A DNA stretch of 64,000 nucleotides, from contig NZ_JADDKQ010000015.1 of the NCBI RefSeq assembly GCF_016464425.1, positions 78,484 through 142,483 on the forward strand, in the 5' to 3' direction. This stretch comes from Actinotalea solisilvae (lineage in GTDB: Bacteria; Actinomycetota; Actinomycetes; Actinomycetales; Cellulomonadaceae). Shown one piece after another: positions 46,643 to 54,768 of this stretch. The translations under genes were made by a program, and so were the position numbers. The notes below the pieces were generated by a model. It made no database searches, was not told the origin of the DNA, and saw only the letters and a list, made by a program, of their open reading frames with translations. Each line of letters opens with the position of its first letter. Positions within the stretch are counted from its first letter, which is position 1.

Positions 46643-47848
46643 GTGAGCACCGTCACGCCTGCGCCGTCGTTCGCCGAGCCCTCGCCGTCGGCCGCGCTCC
46701 TGCTCCTGGGCACCCGCTCGGACCTCGTGTCCGAGCGCGGCGTCGAGTGCGTCGGGGCACTGCCGGACCCGGGCGACCCCGCCCTCGTCGAGCGGGCACG
46801 CGCCGCGCGCGACGCGCTGGGCGACCGGGCCTTCGTGCTCGGCCACCACTACCAGCGCGACGAGGTCATCCAGTTCGCGGACGTCACCGGCGACTCGTTC
46901 AAACTCGCGCGCGAGGCCGCCGCCCGGCCCGACGCCGAGTACGTCGTCTTCTGCGGCGTGCACTTCATGGCCGAGTCGGCGGACATCCTCACGGCCGACT
47001 CCCAGGCCGTCGTCCTGCCGGACCTGGCCGCGGGCTGCTCGATGGCCGACATGGCGGGCATCCGGCAGGTCGAGGACGCGTGGGACGTCCTCGCCGACGC
47101 GGGCGTCGCCGAGCGCACCGTGCCGGTGACCTACATGAACTCGACCGCCGCGATCAAGGCGTTCACGGGCCGGCACGGCGGGACGGTGTGCACGTCGTCC
47201 AACGCCCAGGTCGCCCTCCGCTGGGCCTTCGACCAGGTCGGCGGGACCGACGGCGACGGTGCCGTGCTCTTCATGCCCGACCAGCACCTGGGCCGCAACA
47301 CCGCGGTGCGCGAGCTCGGGATGAGCCTCGACGACTGCGTGGTCTACGACCCGCGCCGGCCGGGCGGCGGGCTCAGCCCCCAGCAGCTCGCCGACGCGCG
47401 GATGATCCTGTGGCGCGGGCACTGCTCGGTCCACGGGCGCTTCTCGGCCCAGAACGTGGCCGACGTGCGCGCGGCGGTCCCCGGCGTGAACGTGCTGGTG
47501 CACCCCGAGTGCAAGCACGAGGTCGTCGAGGCGGCGGACCTCGTCGGCTCGACGGAGTACATCATCCGCGCGCTCGAGACGGCCGAGCCCGGCAGCGCGT
47601 GGGCGATCGGCACCGAGCTCAACCTCGTGCGGCGCCTCGCGCGCCAGCACCCCGAGCTGCGCGTGCACTACCTCGACGCGACCGTGTGCTTCTGCTCGAC
47701 CATGAACCGGATCGACCTGCCGCACCTCGTGTGGGCGATGGAGTCGCTCGCCGACGGCCGCCTCGTCAACCGCGTCGTCGTCGACCCGGACGACGCCCAT
47801 TGGGCCCGCGTGGCGCTCGACCAGATGCTCGCGCTGCCGGGGCTCTGA
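46643..47848 (+). CDS. nadA: Quinolinate synthase
   Basis: A 401-residue 4Fe-4S enzyme condensing iminoaspartate with dihydroxyacetone phosphate in NAD synthesis. The start of the fold LGHHYQRDEVIQFADVTGDS, cluster cysteines in VVFCGVHFMAESADIL, VHPECKHEVV and DATVCFCSTMNRI, and TSSNAQVAL are all present, giving the full-length NadA of actinobacterial type. No nadB or nadC is adjacent. The GTG has GAAGAT six bases upstream (46631-46636), a weak leaderless box. The DJ-1 gene starts three bases after its stop. Confidence 0.94.
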   Translation: MSTVTPAPSFAEPSPSAALLLLGTRSDLVSERGVECVGALPDPGDPALVERARAARDALGDRAFVLGHHYQRDEVIQFADVTGDSFKLAREAAARPDAEYVVFCGVHFMAESADILTADSQAVVLPDLAAGCSMADMAGIRQVEDAWDVLADAGVAERTVPVTYMNSTAAIKAFTGRHGGTVCTSSNAQVALRWAFDQVGGTDGDGAVLFMPDQHLGRNTAVRELGMSLDDCVVYDPRRPGGGLSPQQLADARMILWRGHCSVHGRFSAQNVADVRAAVPGVNVLVHPECKHEVVEAADLVGSTEYIIRALETAEPGSAWAIGTELNLVRRLARQHPELRVHYLDATVCFCSTMNRIDLPHLVWAMESLADGRLVNRVVVDPDDAHWARVALDQMLALPGL

Positions 47849-47851
47849 GCG

Positions 47852-48451
47852 ATGGGCACGGGGCACCCCATGCGGGTGGGCATCTTCGTCTTCGACGACG
47901 CCGAGGAGCTCGACGTCGTCGGGCCGTACGAGGTGCTCGCCGCCTGGGCGCAGCAGAGCGAGCTGCGGCCCGAGGTCGTGACCTTCTCCCCCGACGGCGC
48001 CGGCGTGCGCCTCGCGAAGGGCCTGCGCGTCGTGCCCGACCACGGCATCGCCGACGTGGGCGCGCTGCACGTCCTCGTGTACCCCGGCGGTCACGGCACG
48101 CGCGCGCTCGCGCGCGACAGCGAGCACCTCGCGTGGGTGCGGCAGATGCGCGCGACGACGGCGCTCATGACCTCGGTCTGCACGGGCGCCCTGGTCTACG
48201 CCGCCGCCGGCCTCCTCGCGGGGCGGCCCGCGACCACGCACCACGCCGCCTTCGACGAGCTCGCCGAGCTCGAGCCCGCGGTGCTCGCCGACACCGAGGC
48301 CCGGTTCGTCGACGACGGCGACGTCGTGACGTCCGCGGGCGTCTCGGCAGGCATCGACATGGCGCTGCACCTCGTCGAGCGGCTCGAGTCGGCGGAGCAG
48401 GCGCGCGCGGTCCGGCGCGCGATCCAGTACGACCCCGCGCCACCGGTGTGA
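47852..48451 (+). CDS. DJ-1/PfpI family protein
   Basis: A 199-residue class I glutamine amidotransferase-fold protein. The catalytic-type nucleophile elbow SVCTGALVYAAAGLL and the acidic residue region VFDDAEELDVVGPYEVLAAW define the AraC-N-like DJ-1/PfpI subgroup (isonitrile hydratase-like). There is no DNA-binding domain, so it is an enzyme or chaperone of unknown substrate. An internal ATG at 47870 (MRVGIFVF) is an alternative start. It follows nadA by three bases and overlaps the thioesterase start (GTGA). Confidence 0.85.
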   Translation: MGTGHPMRVGIFVFDDAEELDVVGPYEVLAAWAQQSELRPEVVTFSPDGAGVRLAKGLRVVPDHGIADVGALHVLVYPGGHGTRALARDSEHLAWVRQMRATTALMTSVCTGALVYAAAGLLAGRPATTHHAAFDELAELEPAVLADTEARFVDDGDVVTSAGVSAGIDMALHLVERLESAEQARAVRRAIQYDPAPPV

Positions 48452-48978
48452 CGCGGCAGGTGCGGCTGGCCCTCGCGGCGCGGTTCCCGCGTCCCGCGGT
48501 CCCCGGCCAGGGGCTGTTCGACCCGTCGGTCAGCCGGATGCGCGTGACGCCCGCCGACCTGGACGTCTACCTGCACGTCAACAACGGCGTGTACCTGCAG
48601 ATGATGGACCAGGCGCGGACGAACCTCCTGGCCGACCTCGGCGCGCTGCCGCTGCTCGCGGAGCGCGGCTGGTACCCCGTGGTCGCCGCGTCGACCATGA
48701 GCTACCGCCGCTCGCTGCGGCTCGGCGAGCGCTTCACGATCACGACGACGGTCCTGGGCTGGGACCCACGCGTGGTGTACCTCGAGCAGGTCTTCGCGCG
48801 GGGTGACGCGCACGTCGCGCGCGGCGTCGTCGCCGGTCGCTTCCTCGCGCGCTCGGGCGCGCGGGTGCCGGCGCACGACGTCGCCGCGCTGCTCGGGCAC
48901 GAGGGACCGAGCCCGGACCTGCCCGACGACGTCGCGGCGTGGGCCCGCGCGTTCGACGTCGCGCACCGCGAGCCCTGA
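48448..48978 (+). CDS. Hotdog-fold acyl-CoA thioesterase
   Basis: A 176-residue 4HBT-like thioesterase: LDVYLHVNNGVYLQMMDQAR carries the D...HVNN...YL..M pattern of the hotdog active-site helix, and strands YPVVAASTMSYRRSLRLGERF follow. The substrate is unknown. Its GTG overlaps the DJ-1 stop, so nadA, the DJ-1 gene and this gene form one transcription unit, ended by the hairpin at 48981-49003. Confidence 0.85.
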   Translation: MTRQVRLALAARFPRPAVPGQGLFDPSVSRMRVTPADLDVYLHVNNGVYLQMMDQARTNLLADLGALPLLAERGWYPVVAASTMSYRRSLRLGERFTITTTVLGWDPRVVYLEQVFARGDAHVARGVVAGRFLARSGARVPAHDVAALLGHEGPSPDLPDDVAAWARAFDVAHREP

Positions 48979-48980
48979 GC

Positions 48981-49003
48981 GCCGGCCCGGCCCGGGGGCC
49001 GGC
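48981..49003. terminator. Hairpin between convergent thioesterase and dipeptidase genes
   Basis: GCCGGCCC (48981-48988) pairs with GGGCCGGC (48996-49003) around a 7-base loop, two bases after the thioesterase stop and about 20 bases from the dipeptidase stop. Confidence 0.65.
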
Positions 49004-49022
49004 CGACGCCGGGAACCGCGTC

Positions 49023-50444
49023 TCAGGCCTGCGCGACGCGGCTGAGCAGGAGCGCCTCGGCGAGGACGACGCGCTCGAGCTCGGCGAGGTCGACGGACTC
49101 GTCGGCGCCGTGGGCGCGCGAGTCCGGGTCCTCGACGCCCGTGACGAGGATCGCCGCGTCGGGGAACACCTCGAGCAGGTCGGCGATGAAGGGGATGGAG
49201 CCCCCGACGCCGATGTCGACGGGCGGCGTGCCCCACGCGTCGGCGAAGGCGGCCCGCGCGACGCGCATCGCCGGGCTGTCGGCCGGCGCCTGGAACGCCT
49301 TCCCCAGCTCGCCGGGCTCGACCGTGACACGCGCGCCGAACGGCGCGTGGCCCTCGAGGTGCGCGCGGAGGGCGTCGTACGCGGCCTGCGGGTCCTGGCC
49401 GGGCGCGATGCGCAGCGAGAGCTTCGCGCGGGCCGCGGGCGCGATCGTGTTGGACGCCTGGGCCACGCTCGTCGCGTCGATGCCGATGACCGACAGCGCG
49501 GGCTTGGTCCACATCCGGCCGGTGAGCGAGCCGGTGCCCGCGAGGCGCACGTCGGGCAGCACCGACACGTCGGCGCGCAGGGCGGCCTCGTCGTAGTCGA
49601 CCTCCGGCTCCGGGCCGGTCACCAGTCCCGCGACCGCGACGCTGCCGTCGTCGTCGTGGAGGGTGGCCAGCAGGCGCGCGAGCAGGGTCGGCGCGTCGAG
49701 CACGACCCCGCCGAACATGCCCGAGTGCACTGCGTGCTCGAGGACGCGCACCTCGACCACGCAGTCCACGAGCCCGCGCAGGCTCGTCGTGAGGGCCGGG
49801 ACCCCGACGCGCCAGTTGGTCGAGTCCGCCACGACGATGACGTCCGCGGCGAGCAGGTCCCGGTGGGTCGTGAGGAAGTCGACGAACGTCGGGGACCCGA
49901 TCTCCTCCTCGCCCTCGACGAAGACGGTCACGCCGACCGGGAGGTCGTCGCCCAGGGCGCGCAGCGCACCGAGGTGCGCCGCGATGCCGGCCTTGTCGTC
50001 GGCCGCGCCGCGCCCGAAGAGGCGCCCGTCGCGCTCGGTCGGCTCGAACGGGTCCGTCGACCAGGAGGACGCGGCGCCCGGCGGCTGCACGTCGTGGTGC
50101 GCGTAGAGCAGGACGGTCGGTGCGCCTGCGGGCGCGGGCCGCCGGGCCACGACGGCGGGCCGGCTGACGACGCCGTCCGCACGCGTGGCGGTGAGCACCT
50201 GCACCTCGGGCATCCCCGCCTCGCGCAGCAGCTGCGCGACGGCCTCGGCGCTCGCGGCGACGTGCGCCTGGTCGAACGCGGGGCTCGACACGCTGGGGAT
50301 CCGCACGAGCGCCTCGAGGTCCGCGCGCAGGGCGGGGAAGCCCTCGGCGACCCGGGCGCGGAGCGCCTCGACGTCGCGCGCGGAGCCGCCTGCGGGGACG
50401 GCGTCGGACGGGCGGGGCTGGGGGGCGGCGGCAGTGTCGGTCAC
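49023..50444 (-). CDS. M20-family dipeptidase/metallopeptidase
   Basis: A 473-residue zinc peptidase of the M20 (carnosinase/PepV-like) family. Metal and catalytic motifs are LYAHHDVQPPG (zinc His, catalytic Asp), GRGAADDKAGIAAHLGAL (bridging Asp), FVEGEEEIGSP (catalytic and zinc Glu pair), VVADS and the C-terminal HGADESVDL (zinc His). The dimerisation insert lies between about residues 215 and 360. It is a cytosolic dipeptidase. The GTG has TAGCGT at 50451-50456 six bases upstream (leaderless), back-to-back with the DUF3043 gene, 38 bases away. Confidence 0.93.
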   Translation of the reverse strand: MTDTAAAPQPRPSDAVPAGGSARDVEALRARVAEGFPALRADLEALVRIPSVSSPAFDQAHVAASAEAVAQLLREAGMPEVQVLTATRADGVVSRPAVVARRPAPAGAPTVLLYAHHDVQPPGAASSWSTDPFEPTERDGRLFGRGAADDKAGIAAHLGALRALGDDLPVGVTVFVEGEEEIGSPTFVDFLTTHRDLLAADVIVVADSTNWRVGVPALTTSLRGLVDCVVEVRVLEHAVHSGMFGGVVLDAPTLLARLLATLHDDDGSVAVAGLVTGPEPEVDYDEAALRADVSVLPDVRLAGTGSLTGRMWTKPALSVIGIDATSVAQASNTIAPAARAKLSLRIAPGQDPQAAYDALRAHLEGHAPFGARVTVEPGELGKAFQAPADSPAMRVARAAFADAWGTPPVDIGVGGSIPFIADLLEVFPDAAILVTGVEDPDSRAHGADESVDLAELERVVLAEALLLSRVAQA

Positions 50445-50482
50445 GCGTCCACGCTACCGGCGCGCTCGACTACCCTGAGGCC

Positions 50483-51073
50483 GTGCTGTCCCGCAACCGC
50501 CCCACGCCGCCGCCCGCCGAGCCGACCCGCCCGGCCGGTCCCCCGGCGTCCGGCACACCCGGCAAGGGCCGCCCGACACGCAGCCGCCGCGAGGCCGAGG
50601 CCGCGCGCCGCAAGCCCGTCGTCCCGACGGACCGCAAGGCCGCGGCACGGGCCGCGCGCGTCGCGGCGCGCGAGTCCCGCGCCCGCGAGAACCTCGCGAT
50701 GCAGACCGGCGACGACCGCTACCTCCCGCCGCGCGACAAGGGGCCCGTGCGCCGGTTCGTCCGGGACCACGTCGACGCGCGACGCAACCTCGGCGAGCTG
50801 TTCCTGCCGGCATCGATCGTCGTCGTGCTCGCGCTCATGCTCACCGGGCAGAGCCAGGTGGCGGGGCTCGTCGTCATCGCGGTGCTCTACCTGTTCATCG
50901 CGGTGACGGTCGTCGACGCGGTCCTGCTCAGCCGCGGCCTCAAGCGTCGCCTCACCGAGAAGTTCGGCGAGGTCCAGCGGGGCGCGACGATGTACGGCGT
51001 CCTGCGCGCGTTCCAGATGCGCCGCACGCGCCTGCCCAAGCCGCAGGTCAAGCGGGGCGAGTACCCCGCCTGA
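50483..51073 (+). CDS. DUF3043 membrane protein
   Basis: A 196-residue actinobacterial protein of DUF3043. A long basic Pro/Ala/Arg-rich N-terminal region (1-70, SRREAEAARRKPV) precedes the conserved GPVRRFVRDHVDARRNLGEL, two membrane helices (about 108-127 and 130-149) and a cytosolic C-terminus with FGEVQRGATMYGVLRAFQMR. Function unknown. TACCCT at 50471-50476 is six bases before the GTG (leaderless). Confidence 0.88.
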   Translation: MLSRNRPTPPPAEPTRPAGPPASGTPGKGRPTRSRREAEAARRKPVVPTDRKAAARAARVAARESRARENLAMQTGDDRYLPPRDKGPVRRFVRDHVDARRNLGELFLPASIVVVLALMLTGQSQVAGLVVIAVLYLFIAVTVVDAVLLSRGLKRRLTEKFGEVQRGATMYGVLRAFQMRRTRLPKPQVKRGEYPA

Positions 51074-51125
51074 GCCGGTCCCCGCCCGTCGAACCGATTC
51101 GACCTCGCGGGGTTACGCTCGGCGC

Positions 51126-52136
51126 ATGGAACATCGCTACCTCGGCCGCTCCGGCCTGAAGATCTCCGAGATCGCCTACGGCAACTGGCTGACCCACGGC
51201 TCCCAGGTGGAGCAGGACGCCGCCGTCGCGTGCGTGCACGCCGCGCTCGACGCGGGCATCACGACCTTCGACACCGCCGACGTCTACGCGAACGGCGCCG
51301 CCGAGACCGTGCTCGGCGAGGCCCTCGACGGCCAGCGCCGGGAGTCGCTCGAGATCCTCACCAAGGTCTACTGGCCCACCGGACCGAAGGGCCCGAACGA
51401 CGTCGGCCTGTCCCGCAAGCACATCCGCGAGTCGATCGACGCGTCGCTGCGCCGCCTCCGCACGGACTACGTCGACCTCTACCAGGCCCACCGCTTCGAC
51501 ACCGAGACGCCGCTCGAGGAGACGATGCAGGCGTTCGCCGACGTCGTCCGCCAGGGCAAGGCCCTCTACATCGGCGTGAGCGAGTGGACCGCCGACCAGA
51601 TCCGCGCCGGCCACGCGCTCGCGACCGAGCTCGGCGTCCAGCTCATCTCGAGCCAGCCGCAGTACTCGATGCTGTGGCGGGTCATCGAGGACGAGGTCGT
51701 GCCCGCGTCCCGCGAGCTCGGCCTGTCCCAGATCGTGTGGTCGCCGATCGCGCAGGGCGTGCTCACCGGCAAGTACAAGCCCGGCCAGGAGCTGCCCGCG
51801 GGCTCGCGCGCCACGGACGAGAAGGGCGGCGCCCAGATGATCGGGCGCTTCATGAACGACGACGTGCTCGGCGCGGTCCAGGGCCTCGAGCCCGTCGCGC
51901 AGGAGCTCGGCCTGAGCATGGCGCAGCTCGCCGTCGCCTGGGTCCTGCAGAACGACAACGTCGCCGCGGCCATCATCGGCGCCTCGCGGCCCGAGCAGGT
52001 CGCGGAGAACGTCAAGGCGTCCGGCGTGACGATCCCGGCCGAGGCGCTCGCCCGGATCGACGAGGCGCTGGGCGACGTCGTCGTCCGGGACCCCGCCAAG
52101 ACGGCCGAGAACGCGCCGGCGCGCCGCCCCGTCTGA
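51126..52136 (+). CDS. Aldo/keto reductase
   Basis: A 336-residue NADPH-dependent aldo/keto reductase similar to Kv-beta/YghZ-type enzymes. The catalytic tetrad is visible: D52-like and Y57-like in FDTADVYANG, K in LTKVYWPTG and H in YQAHRFD. The NADPH-binding C-terminal segment reads IIGASRPEQVAEN. Substrate unknown. The ATG has TACGCT at 51114-51119, six bases upstream (leaderless). It converges on yczE with three bases between stops. Confidence 0.93.
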   Translation: MEHRYLGRSGLKISEIAYGNWLTHGSQVEQDAAVACVHAALDAGITTFDTADVYANGAAETVLGEALDGQRRESLEILTKVYWPTGPKGPNDVGLSRKHIRESIDASLRRLRTDYVDLYQAHRFDTETPLEETMQAFADVVRQGKALYIGVSEWTADQIRAGHALATELGVQLISSQPQYSMLWRVIEDEVVPASRELGLSQIVWSPIAQGVLTGKYKPGQELPAGSRATDEKGGAQMIGRFMNDDVLGAVQGLEPVAQELGLSMAQLAVAWVLQNDNVAAAIIGASRPEQVAENVKASGVTIPAEALARIDEALGDVVVRDPAKTAENAPARRPV

Positions 52137-52139
52137 CGG

Positions 52140-52784
52140 TCAGGTGCGGGCGGTCCCGACCTCGGTCGGGGCCGCCCCGCCCGGCGCGCCCGTGCGCGGC
52201 GGGACGGTGAAGCGCGGCAGCAGCGCGTGCACGAGCGGCCCGATGAGGAGCGCGTAAGCGAGCGTGCCGAGCCCCCCCGGGCCGCCGAGCAGCCAGCCGA
52301 CCGCGACGACCACGACCTCGATGCCCGAGCGCACCAGGCGCACGGACCAGCCGGTGCGCGCGACGAGGCCGGTCATGAGGCCGTCGCGCGGCCCCGGCCC
52401 CAGCCGCGTCCCGATGTAGCACGCGGTCGCGACCCCGTTGAGCGCGATCCCGGCGACCGTCATGGCGATCGCGGCGGCGAGCGGCAGCGGGTCCTCGAGC
52501 AGGCCGAGCAGCGCGAGGAACGGGTCCACGAGCACCCCGATGACCAGGACGTTCGCGACCGTGCCGACCCCGGGCCGCTGGCGCAGCGGGATCCAGCACA
52601 GCAGCACGACGACGCTGACGACGACGGTCACGGTGCCGAACGTCCAGCCCAGCCGTTCCGAGAGGCCCTCGCTGAGCACGTCCCACGGCATGTTGCCGAG
52701 GCCGGCCCGCACGAGCAGGGCGATCGACGCGGCGTAGAGGACCAGCCCGACGAGGAGCTGCAGGGCGCGGCGCACGTCGCTCAC
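52140..52784 (-). CDS. yczE: YczE/YitT-family membrane protein
   Basis: A 214-residue integral membrane protein with about five to six helices. The conserved YczE features are RAGLGNMPWDVLSEGLSERLG near residue 25 and YIGTRLGPGPRDGLMTGL near 120. Function unknown, possibly a transporter. YczE genes are typically paired with a divergent MocR-type regulator, as here. The GTG overlaps the stop of the upstream 78-residue frame (GTGA), so its translation is likely coupled to it. Confidence 0.88.
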   Translation of the reverse strand: MSDVRRALQLLVGLVLYAASIALLVRAGLGNMPWDVLSEGLSERLGWTFGTVTVVVSVVVLLCWIPLRQRPGVGTVANVLVIGVLVDPFLALLGLLEDPLPLAAAIAMTVAGIALNGVATACYIGTRLGPGPRDGLMTGLVARTGWSVRLVRSGIEVVVVAVGWLLGGPGGLGTLAYALLIGPLVHALLPRFTVPPRTGAPGGAAPTEVGTART

Positions 52785-53017
52785 GGTACGTCCTGCACGT
52801 GGTGGCCGAGCGACGTGCCCACGGCCCAGTGCCGCTCGTCCGGCCCGCGCGGCGGATCGCCGTGATCGGCGACCGCGTCCGCGACGCGGCCGACGAGTCC
52901 CGCGAGACGAGCGGCCACGAGCCCCGCGGCCGCCCGGGGGACGGCTGACGTCCACGGTCCGCGCGTCCGACGCGCGGCGCGGGCACCCGGGGGCAGGACG
53001 GTGAGGAGTGGCGTCAT
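52781..53017 (-). CDS. Small protein coupled to yczE, not recognised
   Basis: A 78-residue frame (start MTPLLTVLPPGARAARRT) with an Ala/Arg-rich first half and a polar second half (DERHWAVGTSLGHHVQDVP). Nothing identifies it. It fills the space between the MocR operator and yczE and shares a GTGA with yczE, which suggests it is translated, perhaps as a leader cistron. GAGG lies about eight bases before the ATG. Confidence 0.45.
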   Translation of the reverse strand: MTPLLTVLPPGARAARRTRGPWTSAVPRAAAGLVAARLAGLVGRVADAVADHGDPPRGPDERHWAVGTSLGHHVQDVP

Positions 53018-53076
53018 GACGGCCAGCCTCGTGCGCAAGTGGCCTGGTGATCCATAGCCACTTCTGCAACAGTGGC
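53007..53076. promoter_or_regulatory. Operator repeats for the MocR regulator
   Basis: AAGTGGC (53037-53043) and its inverse GCCACTT (53057-53063) are 13 bases apart. A direct copy AGTGGC follows at 53071-53076 and another lies at 53007-53012 inside the small gene. Mixed inverted and direct repeats of a short half-site in the divergent gap are the usual arrangement for MocR/PdxR-type regulators. Occupancy could control both directions. Confidence 0.65.
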
Positions 53077-53080
53077 GCGC

Positions 53081-54541
53081 ATGACTCCCCCGCACGCCGT
53101 CGAGCGGCGCGTGAGCGCCGCCGCACTGCGCCGCACGCTCGGCGCGCCCGCCACGGGCGGATCGGCCTACCTCGCCCTCGCCGACGGGCTGCGCCGGGCG
53201 GTCCTCGACGGCTCGCTCCCGCTCGCGACACGCCTGCCGAGCGAGCGCGAGCTCGCCGACGTCCTCGGCGTCTCCCGCACGACGACGGCCGCCGCGTACC
53301 AGCGCCTGCGGGAGCAGGGCTTCCTCGCCACGCGGCGCGGCTCGGGCAGCGTCACCACGCTGCCCTCGGGGCCGCGCCGACCGGACGGCGGCCTGACCAT
53401 GCCGCGTGACGGGGCCCCCGCCGTCGTCGACCTCTCGGTCGCGGCCCCGCCCGCGCCGCCCGAGCTCGCGGGTGCGGCGGCCCGCGCGCTCGAGGCGCTC
53501 CCCCGGCTGCTCGGCACGACGGGCTACACGCACCTCGGGCTCGCCGAGCTGCGGCACGAGGTCGCGGCGCGGTACGCGCGGCGCGGGACGCCGACCGCTC
53601 CCGACGAGGTGCTCGTCACCACGGGCGCCCAGCAGGCGCTCAACCTCCTGGTGAGCACGATGGTCGGCCCGGGCGACCGCGTCGTCGTCGAGCACCCCGC
53701 GTATCCCAACGTCCTGACCGCCATCAGGGCCGCGGGCGGGCGGCCCGTCCCCGTGCCCGTGGGCGCCGACGGGCTCGACCTGGACCTGCTCGAGTCCACC
53801 GTGCGCCAGGTCTCCCCCCGGCTCGTCCACCTCACGCCCGACCACCACAACCCGACGGGCACCAGCCTCGACGACGAGGGCCGGGCCCGCGTCCGCGAGC
53901 TCGCCGCACGGCACCGGACGCTCGTCGTCGCCGACGAGACGCTCACGGACCTCACGCTCGACGGCCCCGAGCCGTCGAGCATCACGGGGGACGCGACGCG
54001 CAGCGGGCTCGTGGCGGTGGGATCCGCGTCGAAGTCGTTCTGGGGCGGCCTGCGCGTGGGCTGGGTCCGCGGGCACCGCGACGTCGTCGGGCGGCTCGCG
54101 ACGGGCCGCGCGCACCACGACATCAGCACCGCGGTGCTCGACCAGCTCGTGGTGGCCGAGCTGCTCGCGCGCGCCGACGAGATCCTGCCCGCCCGGCGCG
54201 CCCGGGTCCGCGACCAGCGCGACGTCCTGCTGGCCGCCGTCGCGCGGAAGCTGCCGTGGCTCGTCCCCGTCCCCGCGGGCGGCCTGTCCGCCTGGGCGGA
54301 CCTCGGGGCACCCGTCTCGTCGGCGCTCGCGGCGCTCGCGGTGCGGCACGGCGTCCGCGTCGCGCCGGGGCCGGTGTTCGGGGTCGACGGGTCGTTCGAG
54401 CACCGCCTGCGGCTGCCCTTCAGCCTCCCGCCCGAGGAGATCGAGCGCGGCGTCGCCGCGCTCGCCGAGGCCTGGCGCGCGCTCGGCGTGGACGGCGCGC
54501 CCGCCGCGCCGTCGCCCGCGCCCGCCGCCGCCGTGGTGTGA
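53081..54541 (+). CDS. MocR-type transcriptional regulator (GntR helix-turn-helix plus aminotransferase domain)
   Basis: A 486-residue PLP-dependent regulator. The winged helix (about 25-95) has the GntR pattern LPSERELADVLGVSRTTTAAAYQRL. The class I aminotransferase-like domain (about 125-475) contains the cofactor-lysine segment VGSASKSFWGGLRVGW and the aspartate segment LTPDHHNPTGTSL. It is divergent from yczE and so is the likely YczR-like regulator of it. The ATG at 53081 is used; a GTG at 53072 is possible but overlaps an operator half-site. Confidence 0.88.
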   Translation: MTPPHAVERRVSAAALRRTLGAPATGGSAYLALADGLRRAVLDGSLPLATRLPSERELADVLGVSRTTTAAAYQRLREQGFLATRRGSGSVTTLPSGPRRPDGGLTMPRDGAPAVVDLSVAAPPAPPELAGAAARALEALPRLLGTTGYTHLGLAELRHEVAARYARRGTPTAPDEVLVTTGAQQALNLLVSTMVGPGDRVVVEHPAYPNVLTAIRAAGGRPVPVPVGADGLDLDLLESTVRQVSPRLVHLTPDHHNPTGTSLDDEGRARVRELAARHRTLVVADETLTDLTLDGPEPSSITGDATRSGLVAVGSASKSFWGGLRVGWVRGHRDVVGRLATGRAHHDISTAVLDQLVVAELLARADEILPARRARVRDQRDVLLAAVARKLPWLVPVPAGGLSAWADLGAPVSSALAALAVRHGVRVAPGPVFGVDGSFEHRLRLPFSLPPEEIERGVAALAEAWRALGVDGAPAAPSPAPAAAVV

Positions 54542-54558
54542 GAGCGCCGGTCGGGCGC

Positions 54559-54768
54559 TCAGCCGGCGCGGAGCGGGAGGGGCGGCGCGGCGGGCTCGCC
54601 CTGCTGCAGCAGCTGCGCGACCGCGACGCCCTGCGTGGTGAGGTGGCGCCAGTGCTCGCCGATCCAGGCCTCCGCGTCGAAGCGGTTGGTGAACGCGGGG
54701 CTCAGCGGCCGGTCGAGCACCACGTCCTGCGCGTCGAGGAACGACCACTCCCACTGCACCCGCGTCAT
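54559..54768 (-). CDS. Small conserved actinobacterial protein downstream of pyrD
   Basis: A 69-residue protein (VQWEWSFLDAQDVVLDRP, then FTNRFDAEAWIGEHWRHL and GVAVAQLLQQGE). The pattern of a short strand-rich start, DAE-WLGE-like helix and a final strand is conserved among actinobacteria, but no function is known to me. Its ATG overlaps the pyrD stop (ATGA), and GGAGG is well placed, so it is co-translated with pyrD. Confidence 0.75.
   Translation of the reverse strand: MTRVQWEWSFLDAQDVVLDRPLSPAFTNRFDAEAWIGEHWRHLTTQGVAVAQLLQQGEPAAPPLPLRAG

Noticed and set aside
53072..53080. GTG at 53072 as the MocR start
   Set aside because: It lies on an operator half-site, and the ATG at 53081 fits the usual N-terminus. 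It is not excluded.
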